Positions 32,254-41,359 of a stretch of DNA of 64,000 bases are shown piece by piece. Numbering within the stretch: position 1 is the stretch's first letter; each line of letters starts with the position of its first letter. A program made the position numbers and the translations under genes. The notes under the pieces are model-generated. The model made no database searches, was not told the DNA's origin, and saw only the letters and a program-made list of their open reading frames with translations. Origin of the DNA: Prorocentrum cordatum (Eukaryota; Sar; Dinophyceae; Prorocentrales; Prorocentraceae); assembly GCA_963575745.1 (NCBI GenBank), contig CAUYUJ010017816.1, forward strand, positions 5,001-69,000, given 5' to 3'.

Positions 32254-33857
32254 ATGGGCGCCCCGGTGGGCCAAACATGGCACGTCCACGATGGCGGCGA
32301 GCACTTCGAGGTGGAGTGGCTCTGTTACGACAGCGGGGCGCCACCGAGGAAGACTAAGTACGGCACCGCGGGGGTCGCGAACATACTGAGCCGCAGTTGC
32401 GGCGCTCCTTGCCCCGAAAAGATAAGGGTGCACGCTTGTGCGGATTCTGCGTGCAAGGCGAAGTGGCCGTTGTCGCAGTGCGGCGACGTAGAGCCGCCGA
32501 GTTTTCACCTGCGGCCAACTACGTGGCGGCCAGACGCAGCTGGACCGCCCGCAGTTGCGGCTCCCGCAGCGGCAGCAGCACTTCCAGCACCAGCACTTTC
32601 TCCAGGAGCACCCGCTGCAGCAGCGCCAGCACATGCCCCCGCAGCGGCAGCAGCAGCTCAAGTCCCTGCGACAGCGCCCGCAGTACCACCACTTCCCCCT
32701 CCAGCAGCAGCGCTCCCTCCAGCAGCTTCTGCACCCGCCGCAGTTGTGGCTCCCGCAGCACCAGGGGCAGCTGCATCGGACACCGCCGCCCCCGCAGGGC
32801 CATCAGCTCCTGGCGATCCTGCGCCGAAGTCAACCGCACCCGCAGCAGAAGCACCTCCTCCACTGGCGGAACCCGCAGTTGCGGGTGGAGCTCCTGAAGG
32901 GGTGGCAGCTGGCACGCAGGCGCCACTTGCAGCGCGCGTGCCACCAGCGCGACCGCTGGAGGAGAGCTGGTCCAAGACACACGTCGCTTTCTTCCCCTGC
33001 CCAGACCCGCGGGCAGCAGCCGCAGTGGGGCGCCCATTGCCGCGGCCTTGCGCCCGCGGGTCGCGGCGCCACCCCTGGCACCAGAGACAGCAGTACCCCT
33101 GGAAGACGGTCCAGAGATGGAGGCCGCAGTGGCGACGAGGGTGCCTGACAGAGTCATGGCGCTCATGAGGGAAATCCTGTCGGAGGGTTCCTACATGGGA
33201 CACGCGGCATTCGTGCTGTTTGCCCTGCGGTTCGAGCGTCGACCGTGCATGTGGGAAGGCGAAAACCGCAAGGACATCGTTGACTTCTATGCGCCCTGGG
33301 CCTTGGCGACGTGCACTGAGCCATGCGCCGTCGACGGCGTGGCGTGCGTACTTCACGGGGGGCCCCGCAAGACCGCGGTGGCTTGGGCGCGGGGGGCGCA
33401 GGACCTGTGGCCAGTAACTCCTGAGCACCCTCTCCACGAGATGCGCCGCTGGGTGGCCGCAGTTGCGGTGGGTGCGCCGCGCACGGAGGGGATGGACCCG
33501 CTGAATGAGTTTTACGGGCCTCTAGGCCAGTGGATCGTTGGTGCCATTTGCGATCGAAGCTGCGGCGTGGACCTGATGGCGATGATGTTGCAGAAGCCGA
33601 TCGAGACGCGCAGGTGGCTGCGGGAAGAACTCTACGAGTTCGGAGTAGCCCGCTGGGACGTGCCATGGTTGCACGACGTGCTCGTGGCCACGCAGGAACT
33701 CGACCTCGAGGCTGTGCGCGCGTACCGCAGTTGCGGGGGCAGCGGCCCTCCCAGGCCCATCGTCCTGGACGGCGCCGAGGGCGAGGGCAAGCCAACAGAA
33801 GCGCTCGGGGGGCCAGGCGCGCCAAGCCCCCTCCTCATGGAAGCGTTGAAATGGTAG
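32254..33857 (+). CDS. Element gene D, Pro/Ala linker protein with possible OTU-like module
   Basis: ATG at 32254 starts MGAPVGQTWHVHDGGEHFEV, with a possible zinc-binding set of cysteines (LCYD, CGAPCPEK, CADSACKAKWPLSQC) in the first ~75 residues. A ~180-residue Pro/Ala-rich linker follows. The coding frame then shifts once near 33010-33060 and continues as REILSEGSYMGHAAFVLFAL, WEGENRKDIVDFYAPWALA and GQWIVGAICDRSCGVDLMAM to TAG at 33855-33857. The DRSCGVDLMAMM block loosely resembles the DGNC catalytic cysteine block of OTU-type peptidases; I offer that only as a possibility. The same frame runs on past the TAG into the transposase. Confidence 0.42.
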
Positions 33858-33863
33858 ACGGGT

Positions 33864-36470
33864 GTGAAGGACGACGGGGCGCTGTTGGCCATGGCTGCGT
33901 ACATGACAGAGGCGTTGCAGGAGGAACAGATCAGTGCGCGCGCACTGGCCCGCGCGCGCCCGAAGCTCGCAGCTGAGCCTGAGAAGCGCAAGGTATGCCC
34001 GCACACGCTCCGGGACAGGCAGTTGGTGTGCCAGGAGTTGGAGAAGCACGCCCGCAGTTGCGGTTGGTGGGGCGTTGGCCCTCTGTCACGTAGTTCGCTT
34101 GTGTCGTTTTGCGGGCGGTTCGCGTGGCCGAAGGGCTGGGGGTTGGCCCGCCAGAGGAAGACGGTTGCGCAGTGGTTCTACAGGAGGCGCCAAACAGATG
34201 CAAGGACCGCAGAGGGCGCAACTGGCCAGCGCCGCGGCCGCGGCACGCAAGGCGCGCCGACGAAGGCTCCATGGTTGGAGGCCGCTCTATACGAATGGTG
34301 GTCCCACACGAGGTATTCGGCGGGCTGGAAGGCGGTGGCGAAGCGAACCGCAGTCGCGGAAGAGAAGCCCAAAATGCTCGCCAGGTTCGCCCAGTCCTTG
34401 CTGCTCACCAAGGCGAAGCAACTCGTCGCGGAGTACTGCGTGGAGGCCATGAAGCGGGGGATCAAGCCGAAAGTGCCGCAGCTGCGGGCCTGGTGGTGGA
34501 CCAAGTGGCGGCGCTCTTACGGACTGAGCATGAGGAAGCCGAATCGCAAATGCAAGATCCCCAAGTGGTTTCTCCAATCGCGCTCCGAGACAATGATCCT
34601 GAACGTAGCGCGGGTCCGCGCAGGAAGGGAGGAGCTTTTGGGGTGCGACCCGCACATCCTGAACTGGGACCAGTCGCCTTTTCACCACAACGAGTCCTCC
34701 TCAGCCTCGACGCCGACCTTGGCTGTGAAGGGGGGCATTGTTCCGCTCGTGGAGGCGCGCGACGACAGCAAGAGTCGGTGGACCGCCAACCTGACGGTGT
34801 CCAGCGGCGTGGAGGACATCCGCAGTTGCGGACCTCCGCCCGCGGAGCTGATGTTCAAGGGGGGGACTGTCGTCGCTGAGGACTTGGCCGCTCATGCCCG
34901 CAGTAGCGGCTTCCCGCAATGGGTGAGCACGGCGACGTCTGAGAATGGGTCCTACCGCACAGACGACGTCACATCGTTCCTGCGGCGGCACTTGCGGGCA
35001 TGGCCCGACGACCCGCAGTTGCGGGGGAAGTGGGGAATCCTCATGGCCGATGACCACGGCCCGCACAAAGCGGACGCTGTGCGGAGACTCAGCTGGCAGC
35101 ACGGCTACGTGTTGATCATTCATGGCGGAGGGGCGACCGCAGTTGCGCAGCCTGTGGACGCGGACTTGAACAAGCACGTGAAACGCTTGTACAGTGCCCT
35201 CGAAACCAAAGCGCTGGTGCAGCAGATGGCGTTAGGGAAACACGTGCCGCAGTTGCGGCGTGCCGAGTGCGCGGACTTGATGGTTTCTGTGCTCATCAAT
35301 CTGCAGTTGCACGTGAACGCTGCGCAGGGTTTTCGCAAAGTCGGCATACGGGCGCCTTTTGACAAGTCTGGCGATCTGGAGATTTGCCGAGAGGCGGCGC
35401 AGCTCTGGGAAGCAGGGGGCCTCCGAGCGAAAGTGGATGCCGCAGTCGCGGAGGTCCGGGAGGACTGCCGGAAGGGGCGCCTCAAGTGGTCATACAATGA
35501 CGTGCAGCGGCTCATACACCAGTACGAGACGCATAGAGCCTCATATGCCGCGTTGAACGCGCTCGGAGAGGAAGTGCTCGGCCTGGAGCCAGGCCACGAG
35601 GAGAGCGACGAGGAGGGCGAGGAGGCCCAGGGAGAGAAGGAGGGCGATGAGGAGGGCGAGGAGGCCGACTGGGAGGAGGCTATGGCGGAGCATGGCTTGG
35701 AGGATGATGGGCTTCGGGAAAAGCAGGCACCTATGGGCTGCGTGGTGGTGGGCGCCCATGCGGCCGAGCTGGAGGAAGTGGCGACGTCTCTGGCAGACAC
35801 GCTTCGCGAGGTGGAAGGTATGCTGCGCAATGTGGGCATGGAGAAAATGGCGCAACAATGCCGCGCAGAACAACGCAAGCAGAAGAAGTGGCTGCGAGAG
35901 CTGGCGCGGGAGGACGACGACCTCCTACGAGCGTTGACTGCCCAGCGAGACCACGATGCCGCAGTTGCGGCGAAACAGGGGCGCCCGGCAACAGAAGCGA
36001 ACGACAGGGCGAAGGCCCTCCACGACATCAAGAAACAGATTCGGGAGGCCGAAATTGTTCTGAGGGAGAAGAAGGAGGCCGCAGTTGCGGTGGAGGCGGC
36101 CCTGGCTAACAAGTACGCCCTGGCCCGGTGGAACCCAGAGGAGTTTAAGGTCAAGAAAAACAGGATGGCTGCTTTGGACCGCTTGGCTCGCGGAAAGGGC
36201 GTCCTCTCGGATGAACAGAGGGGGGGGTGGGGTTGGTTCGAAACGAATTCGGGCGAACAGATGTGCAAGGAGCATAAAGAGCAATGGCCGTTGACGTTTG
36301 CTGGGTGGCTGCAGCGAGTCGCCAGCGACGCGGCGTCTGGGAATCGTTCGGCGCTGTCGCAGTTCGTGCACTCGGAGACTGCGAGGACCCTGGGCGGGCA
36401 AATGGCTCTGGTGATTCCCGCCATGTCCCCTAAAAGCCGCAGTTGCGGACCTGGGGGAAAACCGTCATGA
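33864..36470 (+). CDS. pogo-like DDE transposase (element gene E)
   Basis: An 868-codon frame ending in TGA. N-terminal ~230 residues are basic and helical (WKAVAKRTAVAEEKPKMLAR, AWWWTKWRRSYGLSMRKPNR), fitting a DNA-binding region. The catalytic domain shows the pogo/Tigger-type DDE series: NWDQSPFHHNES with D269, GILMADDHGPHKAD with D396 five residues before H401, and AQPVDADLNKHVKRLY with D432, equivalent to the QPLD motif. A Glu-rich segment (around 575-600) and coiled coil (EVEGMLRNVGMEKMAQQCRA) follow. Twelve 12-mer copies are embedded in three frames; one (TAVA) directly precedes QPVD. The start is uncertain because the frame is open upstream through a TAG into gene D, so the two may form one protein. 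Confidence 0.72.
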   Translation: MKDDGALLAMAAYMTEALQEEQISARALARARPKLAAEPEKRKVCPHTLRDRQLVCQELEKHARSCGWWGVGPLSRSSLVSFCGRFAWPKGWGLARQRKTVAQWFYRRRQTDARTAEGATGQRRGRGTQGAPTKAPWLEAALYEWWSHTRYSAGWKAVAKRTAVAEEKPKMLARFAQSLLLTKAKQLVAEYCVEAMKRGIKPKVPQLRAWWWTKWRRSYGLSMRKPNRKCKIPKWFLQSRSETMILNVARVRAGREELLGCDPHILNWDQSPFHHNESSSASTPTLAVKGGIVPLVEARDDSKSRWTANLTVSSGVEDIRSCGPPPAELMFKGGTVVAEDLAAHARSSGFPQWVSTATSENGSYRTDDVTSFLRRHLRAWPDDPQLRGKWGILMADDHGPHKADAVRRLSWQHGYVLIIHGGGATAVAQPVDADLNKHVKRLYSALETKALVQQMALGKHVPQLRRAECADLMVSVLINLQLHVNAAQGFRKVGIRAPFDKSGDLEICREAAQLWEAGGLRAKVDAAVAEVREDCRKGRLKWSYNDVQRLIHQYETHRASYAALNALGEEVLGLEPGHEESDEEGEEAQGEKEGDEEGEEADWEEAMAEHGLEDDGLREKQAPMGCVVVGAHAAELEEVATSLADTLREVEGMLRNVGMEKMAQQCRAEQRKQKKWLRELAREDDDLLRALTAQRDHDAAVAAKQGRPATEANDRAKALHDIKKQIREAEIVLREKKEAAVAVEAALANKYALARWNPEEFKVKKNRMAALDRLARGKGVLSDEQRGGWGWFETNSGEQMCKEHKEQWPLTFAGWLQRVASDAASGNRSALSQFVHSETARTLGGQMALVIPAMSPKSRSCGPGGKPS

Positions 36471-36758
36471 GTCAAACTGAATGCAAAAACCGCAGTTGCG
36501 GACTCTCGACAGGTCTTGTCGCTGCGCGCCCTGCGGACGGGTGGCCCCAAGTGCGTTTCAATGTGTGTGGTGATGCGACAAAATTGTTTCCTCGCCCTCC
36601 TCCTGCCACTCCCCCGCCCCCCTTGTCTCCTCGTGCCATCCAACTCCAACGTGTCCTTCTGTCCTCCCATCTCCTGCCATCTATTCCCATTCTCCTTTTG
36701 GGCGCGTCGGTAGCCGCCGAGGCTCGACGCGGCGCCCGCGCGGCCGCCCGCGGCGACC
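36471..36758. other. Spacer between element genes E and F
   Basis: One exact 12-mer at 36490, then a pyrimidine-rich run (36590-36700) directly upstream of the next ATG, the same arrangement as before gene D. No ORF supported. Confidence 0.35.
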
Positions 36759-38933
36759 ATGTGGCCGCCTGCGCGTCCGGGATTGGCGTCGCAGGCGATG
36801 CCGCGCGGAGCTCGCTTCGCTAACACTGTGCACATCGACGTGGAGGAAAGCGAGGCCGCAGTTGCGGCAGATGACGAGGAAGCCGCAGTTGCGGAAGATG
36901 GCGACGACCAAATGACGCAAGATGGCGACAGTGCCGTCGCGTCCTCGGCTTCCCCCGCTGACGAGGCGGAGCCACAAGGAGATTCGGAAGCCGCAGTTGC
37001 GGCAACCAACGAGCCCTACATGCCGAAAGTGCTGTCGAATACGCGGGCCTGGAGGCGGGTGCATGTCATCGAGGCGAGCCGTGTGTCTGAGAAGGAGAGA
37101 TCTGTTTACGAGGCTTGGCAGAAGAAAGCGCAAGGCGAAGCGGGGCGCATCGGCTTCTACGTGGCCAACTTCGGACAGAGCGCAGGGAAGCCCGCACAAC
37201 GCAGAGGCGAGTTCGCGCATATCCACGCCAATCCTGCCCAAATTATCGCCCTTTGCGAGTGCGACGACGAGTGCTGCAGGGCAATCTCTGGGGAGAGCGA
37301 CGCACGCGAGAGCACGGCCGCAGTTGCGGACGAGAAGTTCATGAACCGACCCCGATGCCACTACTTGTGCGCCAAGGGCGGGGAGCCTTCGGGGACCCTC
37401 CTCATCGGCCTCAGAGACCGCAGCGGCGGCCAAATTGATCACGTGGACTTTACGAGGCTTTTCCACAAGAAGGAGAAGTCGAAGCCGAAGAAGAAGAAAT
37501 CCGCAGTTGCGGGGGTGGCTGCGCCAAAATGGCACAACAAGTAGTCGAGGGCGATGGTTGCGCGCATCGCCCTGGGCGAAACGTTGCCCCATTTGGGGAA
37601 ATCCTTCAACGTCATGGCGGTGCACGCCCACCACAATTTGGCCAACCAAGATTGGGGCCCGAAGAAACTCCAGGAATTCTACGAGTGGTTCGCCGAGTAC
37701 GACGCGAAGTGGGACGTCAAAGTCTGCATGGTGGACTTCGACATGCGCATGTTCCAGCTCGTGTCCTGGTGCCGCAGTCGCGGAGTCACGGTGGGCGTCG
37801 CTGCGCGGGCCCCCTGGAAGACAGCAGGCGGCCAGCCCAGGGCAGACAGTATGGCAATTCTGTTCATCAGTTGCCCTGGGAGATACGAGCTTCGGCATGG
37901 CCTGGGCGCCCTGCACGACGGCCCTGGCGGGTTCTTAGCAAACTCCCCTGGCGCCTCTTTGCGCACCTTCGATTACGCGAATGGCCCTGGGAAGATGCTG
38001 CAGACTTACTTGCCGAAGGCTGGTGCCGTCGCAGACAAGCTTCGCGACTTCGTGATGCCATCTAACGCCTCCGAGGCCGCAGTTGCGGAATTCGAGCCAA
38101 AGATGGCGCGCCGTGCACGGGGCGAGTGGGTGCCCGACCCCTTCCGAGTCAGGCGGGGCAAGCTGGGCGACGCGATCTGGGACGGCTCCGTCGGCAAGGC
38201 GCGAAACGGAGCGCGCTTCCCCCTGGTGGCTTTCACGCGCAACACGGGTCGCAGATCACCAGAGAAGGTTGCTGAGAGAAGTGAAAAGGAAAAGAAGCGG
38301 AAGCAAGAGAAAGGCGCTTGCAAGGGCGGCCAGAAGGGCAGCAACAACGGAGGTGACAAGGACACCGCAGTTGCGGGAAAGGGCGCCCAGAGTAACGCTG
38401 CCCACAGGGGAACCGCAGTTGCGGGGAGAACCGCTGAGGCTGAGCCGCTGGTATCTCACCACCCAGTTTGGGGGTTTGAGCCTCTAGGTCGTGTTCCGAC
38501 CCCCTCCTATGCCGCAGTTGCGGCTGGGCCCTCTCGCGCCGGCGGAAGTGGCGCGTGGAGGGCGGAGGATCCCGCGAGGGAGTGGAGGGCGGGATGGCGC
38601 GCTGATGAGTGGTCGAGCTGGGCAGGATGGCGCGCTGACGAGCAGAAGTGGTGGGATGATAATCGCGCCGCAGTTGCGGACAATGCCACGGAGGGTTCGC
38701 CTCCTAATCGCATGTGGGCGGGCATGCCCGACCAGGCGCAGAACGCGGGCCACGCGGGGCCGTGGAACGACCGCGCTCCCTGGACCTACGAAACGACACG
38801 TTGGTAATGGCCGCAGTTGCGGGCAAGTGCAGCAGAAGGTTTGCGGCCGCAGTTGCGGGCAAGTGCAGCAGAAGGTTTGCGGCCGCAGTTGCGGACAGCG
38901 CTTCGTCGAGACAAGTTGGCAAATCATCATTGA
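36759..38933 (+). CDS. Element gene F, acidic N-terminus plus endonuclease-like C-terminal half
   Basis: ATG at 36759 opens an acidic region with three AAVA repeats, then YMPKVLSNTRAWRRVHVIEA, HIHANPAQIIALCECDDECC and KFMNRPRCHYLCAKGGEPSG. TAG at 37542-37544 follows KWHNK, yet the same frame continues directly: LGETLPHLGKSFNVMAVHAH, WFAEYDAKWDVKVCMVDFDM and RGVTVGVAARAPWKTAGGQP, then FTRNTGRRSPEKVAERSEKE. The HAHHN ... VDFDM spacing resembles the strand-loop region of exonuclease/endonuclease/phosphatase proteins, where GDFN is usual; key residues are not all conserved, so activity is doubtful. A Trp/Arg-rich tail ends at TAA 38805-38807; reading on would reach TGA at 38931-38933. Confidence 0.5.
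38811..38894 (+). repeat. 36-bp tandem repeat containing the 12-mer
   Basis: CCGCAGTTGCGG followed by GCAAGTGCAGCAGAAGGTTT occurs at 38811 and 38847, and the 12-mer again at 38883. The 36-bp period keeps the reading frame. This is the right-most 12-mer cluster of the element. Confidence 0.9.
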
Positions 38934-39009
38934 CGTCATCGCCATCTTCCTCATCGATCGCCATCGCCATCATCATCCTGCAGCTGCTGCCCCTCATGTC
39001 GCCTTGCGA

Positions 39010-39635
39010 GGTAAGCGTTCAAAGCAGTCCCAGGGGACTGCTTTGAAGACTGCTTTGTAGCGTTCAAAGCAGTCCCAGGGGACTGCTTTGAAACGACCTC
39101 CCGTCCTCATTATAAGGGCTTCTGGATTAGGGTTTCGTTGGGTACCATCCCAGAGATCCCAGGGTTCCCAATGGAAACACAGCGTTTTCGCATCACCGAC
39201 GTCGCGAAATTTGTGATTTCATGGGGATTCCTGGAACTCTGAGCTTTGAACCTCCTGGGGATCCCAAGGTTGGTTTTGCTCCAGGGTGTGGAATCCAAGG
39301 AATCCCACGGATCCTTGTGACACCGCAGGGTTTCGTTTAGTATCATCCCAGAAGTCCAAGGAACCACCGTGACATCGCAGGGGTTTGTTGATGTCTCGTC
39401 TACAGGATGGCTCACACGCTTGTTCTCCCTTTATGTACAGGAAGCAGACGCTTGCATCTGTCACGTTAGCGCTTGTGGAAAATGTGCCGCTAGCGGATGC
39501 GGGGGAAGGCTTCAGCGAAGAAGAAGAATAATAAAAAGAAAAATAAGAGGCGCGGAGAGGGAAGGGATACAGGAGGGCAGCGGCACGACTCCAGCCTCGT
39601 GGAAAGGAACAGGCGTAGAGTGGGTGCTGAGGGGG
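39010..39635. repeat. Right terminal arm of the 13.8-kb element
   Basis: Two 30-bp near-perfect palindromes (39018-39047 and 39063-39092; only the two central bases AG break symmetry) on the same TTCAAAGCAGTCCC half-site, then CGTCCTCATTATAAGGG at 39102, which matches the left arm inverted with one mismatch over 27 bp. One ~190-bp unit (GCATCACCGACGTCGCGAA at about 39189) follows, then the outer segment to ~39635 and a TATA tract. It is shorter than the left arm, which has five more ~190-bp units. Confidence 0.8.
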
Positions 39636-39735
39636 TGCTGCGCCACATATATACATACATATATATATACACACATATACATATATATATATATATATAT
39701 ACATATGTGTATATATATATATATATTTCTCGTCC

Positions 39736-40330
39736 GCTTCCGCTCAACTGCACTCGCCTTGCGGGTGTCGCACGGAGTTGGCTAGATGTGCATTCCCCTT
39801 TCCGTAGCCTCTTTTTGCCCCCTGGGCACCCCGCCGTCGCGACCGCCGCAAAAGGGCCCCCGAAAGGACCCGCGGGGGGAGCCCCCAAGCCCCCGCGGCA
39901 CCGAGGCGCGCTGGCGCCCCGAACCCTCAAGCATCAGAGGATAGGTATACGGGGGGAACGCATCGACCCCCAATCGTCCATTGATCGCCGACAGGGGCCC
40001 GATAGCCCCAACCTGCCGCGGAAGGTGCGGATTCACTATCGGGGGCTTATCGCCGATCTCTCGGCGATGCATCGCCGACTCCAGGTCGATGGCCCCCCCT
40101 TTGCCTATCCCCCTATCGCTGCCACTCAAGCAGTGGCCAGGCGTCCTGGCTTTGCCTGTATGTACCCACCAAGAACTGTTCTAACAGCCGTGTGTGGTCT
40201 GTGCACGACGCGTTCTTGGAGTATTTTTCTGGTCGAGGCCGCCTCGGTGAACCACAGCTGGTTTCTGTACTGCGAATGTTGTTTTTTTGTCCTTGGAACA
40301 CGGCTGGGTTCTAAGAACATGTCGTGGTAG
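39736..40330. other. Intergenic, small hairpins
   Basis: No supportable gene. ATCGCCGATCTCTCGGCGAT (40049-40068) is a perfect-armed hairpin followed by another ATCGCCGA. CCGTAGCC at 39805 matches part of the spliced leader but only for nine bases. Confidence 0.4.
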
Positions 40331-41335
40331 GCCTATAGGAATGCCGGGTCGGTCGGTCCCTGCTCAAGCCGAAGCGCGACCGCGCCCCTGGCCCGCCGCC
40401 CAGCCATGTGCGCAGACGCCGCCGGCACGGAGGCCGCGCCCCGTCGCACCCGATCCAGACCCCTCTCGCGTCGTGACAGAAACCAGCGACGGGAGGTTTT
40501 TCGCAATCCTCGGCCCCCGGGGAGCCTCACCGGAGCCGCGGGGCCGTCCAACACCGGCTCGGGAGGAAAGAGCCGGTCCCCGGGGGAATGGGCCGAGACC
40601 TCCCCAGAGATCCGACGTCGTGATTTTTTCAAGTCGCGGACCCCGGAAGTCTTGACCCATCCCCCAGGACCGGTTTTTCATCCCCGAGGCCTGGCGAGGG
40701 CCCCTGGGGGCCGAAATGTGCGAGAAACCTCCGTCCTGATTTTTTCAATGCGCTGGATCCCTGGGGATCTGGGGGTCGACCTCGCGAGGAAACGGTGCCG
40801 TCGGGGGCCCGGGCAGGGAGGAGGAGGGGGAGGAGGAGGAGGAGGAGGAGGAGGAGGAGGAGGAGGAGGAGGTGGAGGAGGTGAGGAGGAGGAGGAGGAG
40901 GAGGAGGAGGAGGAGGAGGAGGGGCCCGAGGCGCGCCCCCTGGCCGCCGAGCTGGCGCGGCGCCTGCCCGGCCTGCTCTTCGCGGGCGTCGACCGCTTCC
41001 CGCTGGCGGGCGGCCGGCGCCCCCCCGGCGCGGCGGCGGAGGCTTGGCGTCGCTCGGACGTGTGCATGTGTCCTTCGGCGAGGACCATCGAGGAGCATCC
41101 TTGATCACTTGGCGACGAAAGCCACGCACGAAACCGACAAAAAAGCACAGGGAAGGGACGTCCGGGCGACGGCCCGGAGGAGTGCGGCCGGCGCCCCGCG
41201 CCGGTCCCCGTGCTGGCCGTGCGGGCGCGGGCCGTCGGGGAGCTGCTGGACGCGGGCACCGCGGAGGCGATGGCTGCGCTGTCGCAGGCCGGCGGCGGGC
41301 CCGCGGGGGGGGGGGGGAGGCGCGGAGGAGGGGCG
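40330..41335 (+). CDS. Gene G, unknown, with one shared-type intron
   Basis: Coding is clear only around the intron: EARPLAAELARRLPGLLFAG then VDRFPLAGGRRPPGAAAEA before it, and ECGRRPAPVPVLAVRARAVG then ELLDAGTAEAMAALSQAGG after it, in the same phase. Without splicing, a TGA at 41102-41104 would stop translation, so removal of 41042-41179 is required. Upstream, 40406-40800 is open with Arg/Pro-rich content and weakly repeated TGATTTTTTCAA words; 40826-40920 is a GGA tract (Gly/Glu-rich). The product is not recognised. Start and stop are not defined; the 3' side dissolves into G runs after 41300. Confidence 0.4.
41042..41179 (+). mobile_element. Introner-type intron, copy A (GC-AG)
   Basis: 138 bp. 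Exon GCGGAG, intron GCTTGGCGTCGCTCGGACG ... CGTCCGGGCGACGGCCCGGAG, exon GAGTGC; GGAGG is duplicated at both ends. The terminal inverted repeat is TCGCTCGGACG / CGTCCGGGCGA. The interior shares ACCATCGAGGAGCATCCTTG and CCACGCACGAAACCG with the intron at 44589. Non-canonical GC donors are known in dinoflagellates. Confidence 0.75.
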
Positions 41336-41359
41336 GGCCCTCTCGGATCGGGGGCGGAA

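Larger units (their letters stand above)
28581..38894 (+). repeat. CCGCAGTTGCGG 12-mer family, ~35 exact copies, one orientation
   Basis: The near-palindrome CCGCA-GT-TGCGG occurs about 35 times exactly and about 20 more times with one change, from 28581 to 38894. Examples: 28581, 29071, 29784, 29844, 29887, 29978, 31840, 33458, 34820, 35012, 35959, 36080, 36438, 36490, 37319, 38078, 38365, 38668, 38811, 38847, 38883. I saw no copy outside the element and none with the opposite centre (CCGCAACTGCGG). Copies lie in coding and non-coding parts. In ORFs they occur in all three frames, giving AAVA/TAVA, PQLR or RSCG. The usual variants change only the last two loop bases (AGTC, AGTG, AGTA, AGCT). 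Confidence 0.92.
25940..39730. mobile_element. ~13.8-kb multi-gene DNA transposon-like element
   Basis: Complex inverted terminal arms (25982-27661 and 39010-39635) bound about 11.3 kb holding at least six plus-strand ORFs and a one-orientation 12-bp repeat family confined to the interior. From the outside inwards both arms have a TATA tract, a ~280-bp conserved outer segment (CACGAGGCTGGAGTCGTGCC), copies of a ~190-bp repeat, the 27-bp AATCCAGAA...GAGGACG segment, and two 30-bp palindromes. One ORF has a pogo-like DDE triad and another is endonuclease-like. Orientation of all supported ORFs is the same. Ends are placed at the TATA tracts; the exact termini and any target duplication are not resolved because the left tract is shared with the adjoining foldback element. 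Confidence 0.68.

Noticed and set aside
39802-39824. Second relict spliced leader (TCCGTAGCC)
   Set aside because: Only nine bases match, no gene follows, and a 9-mer match is expected by chance at about this frequency in 128 kb of both strands.
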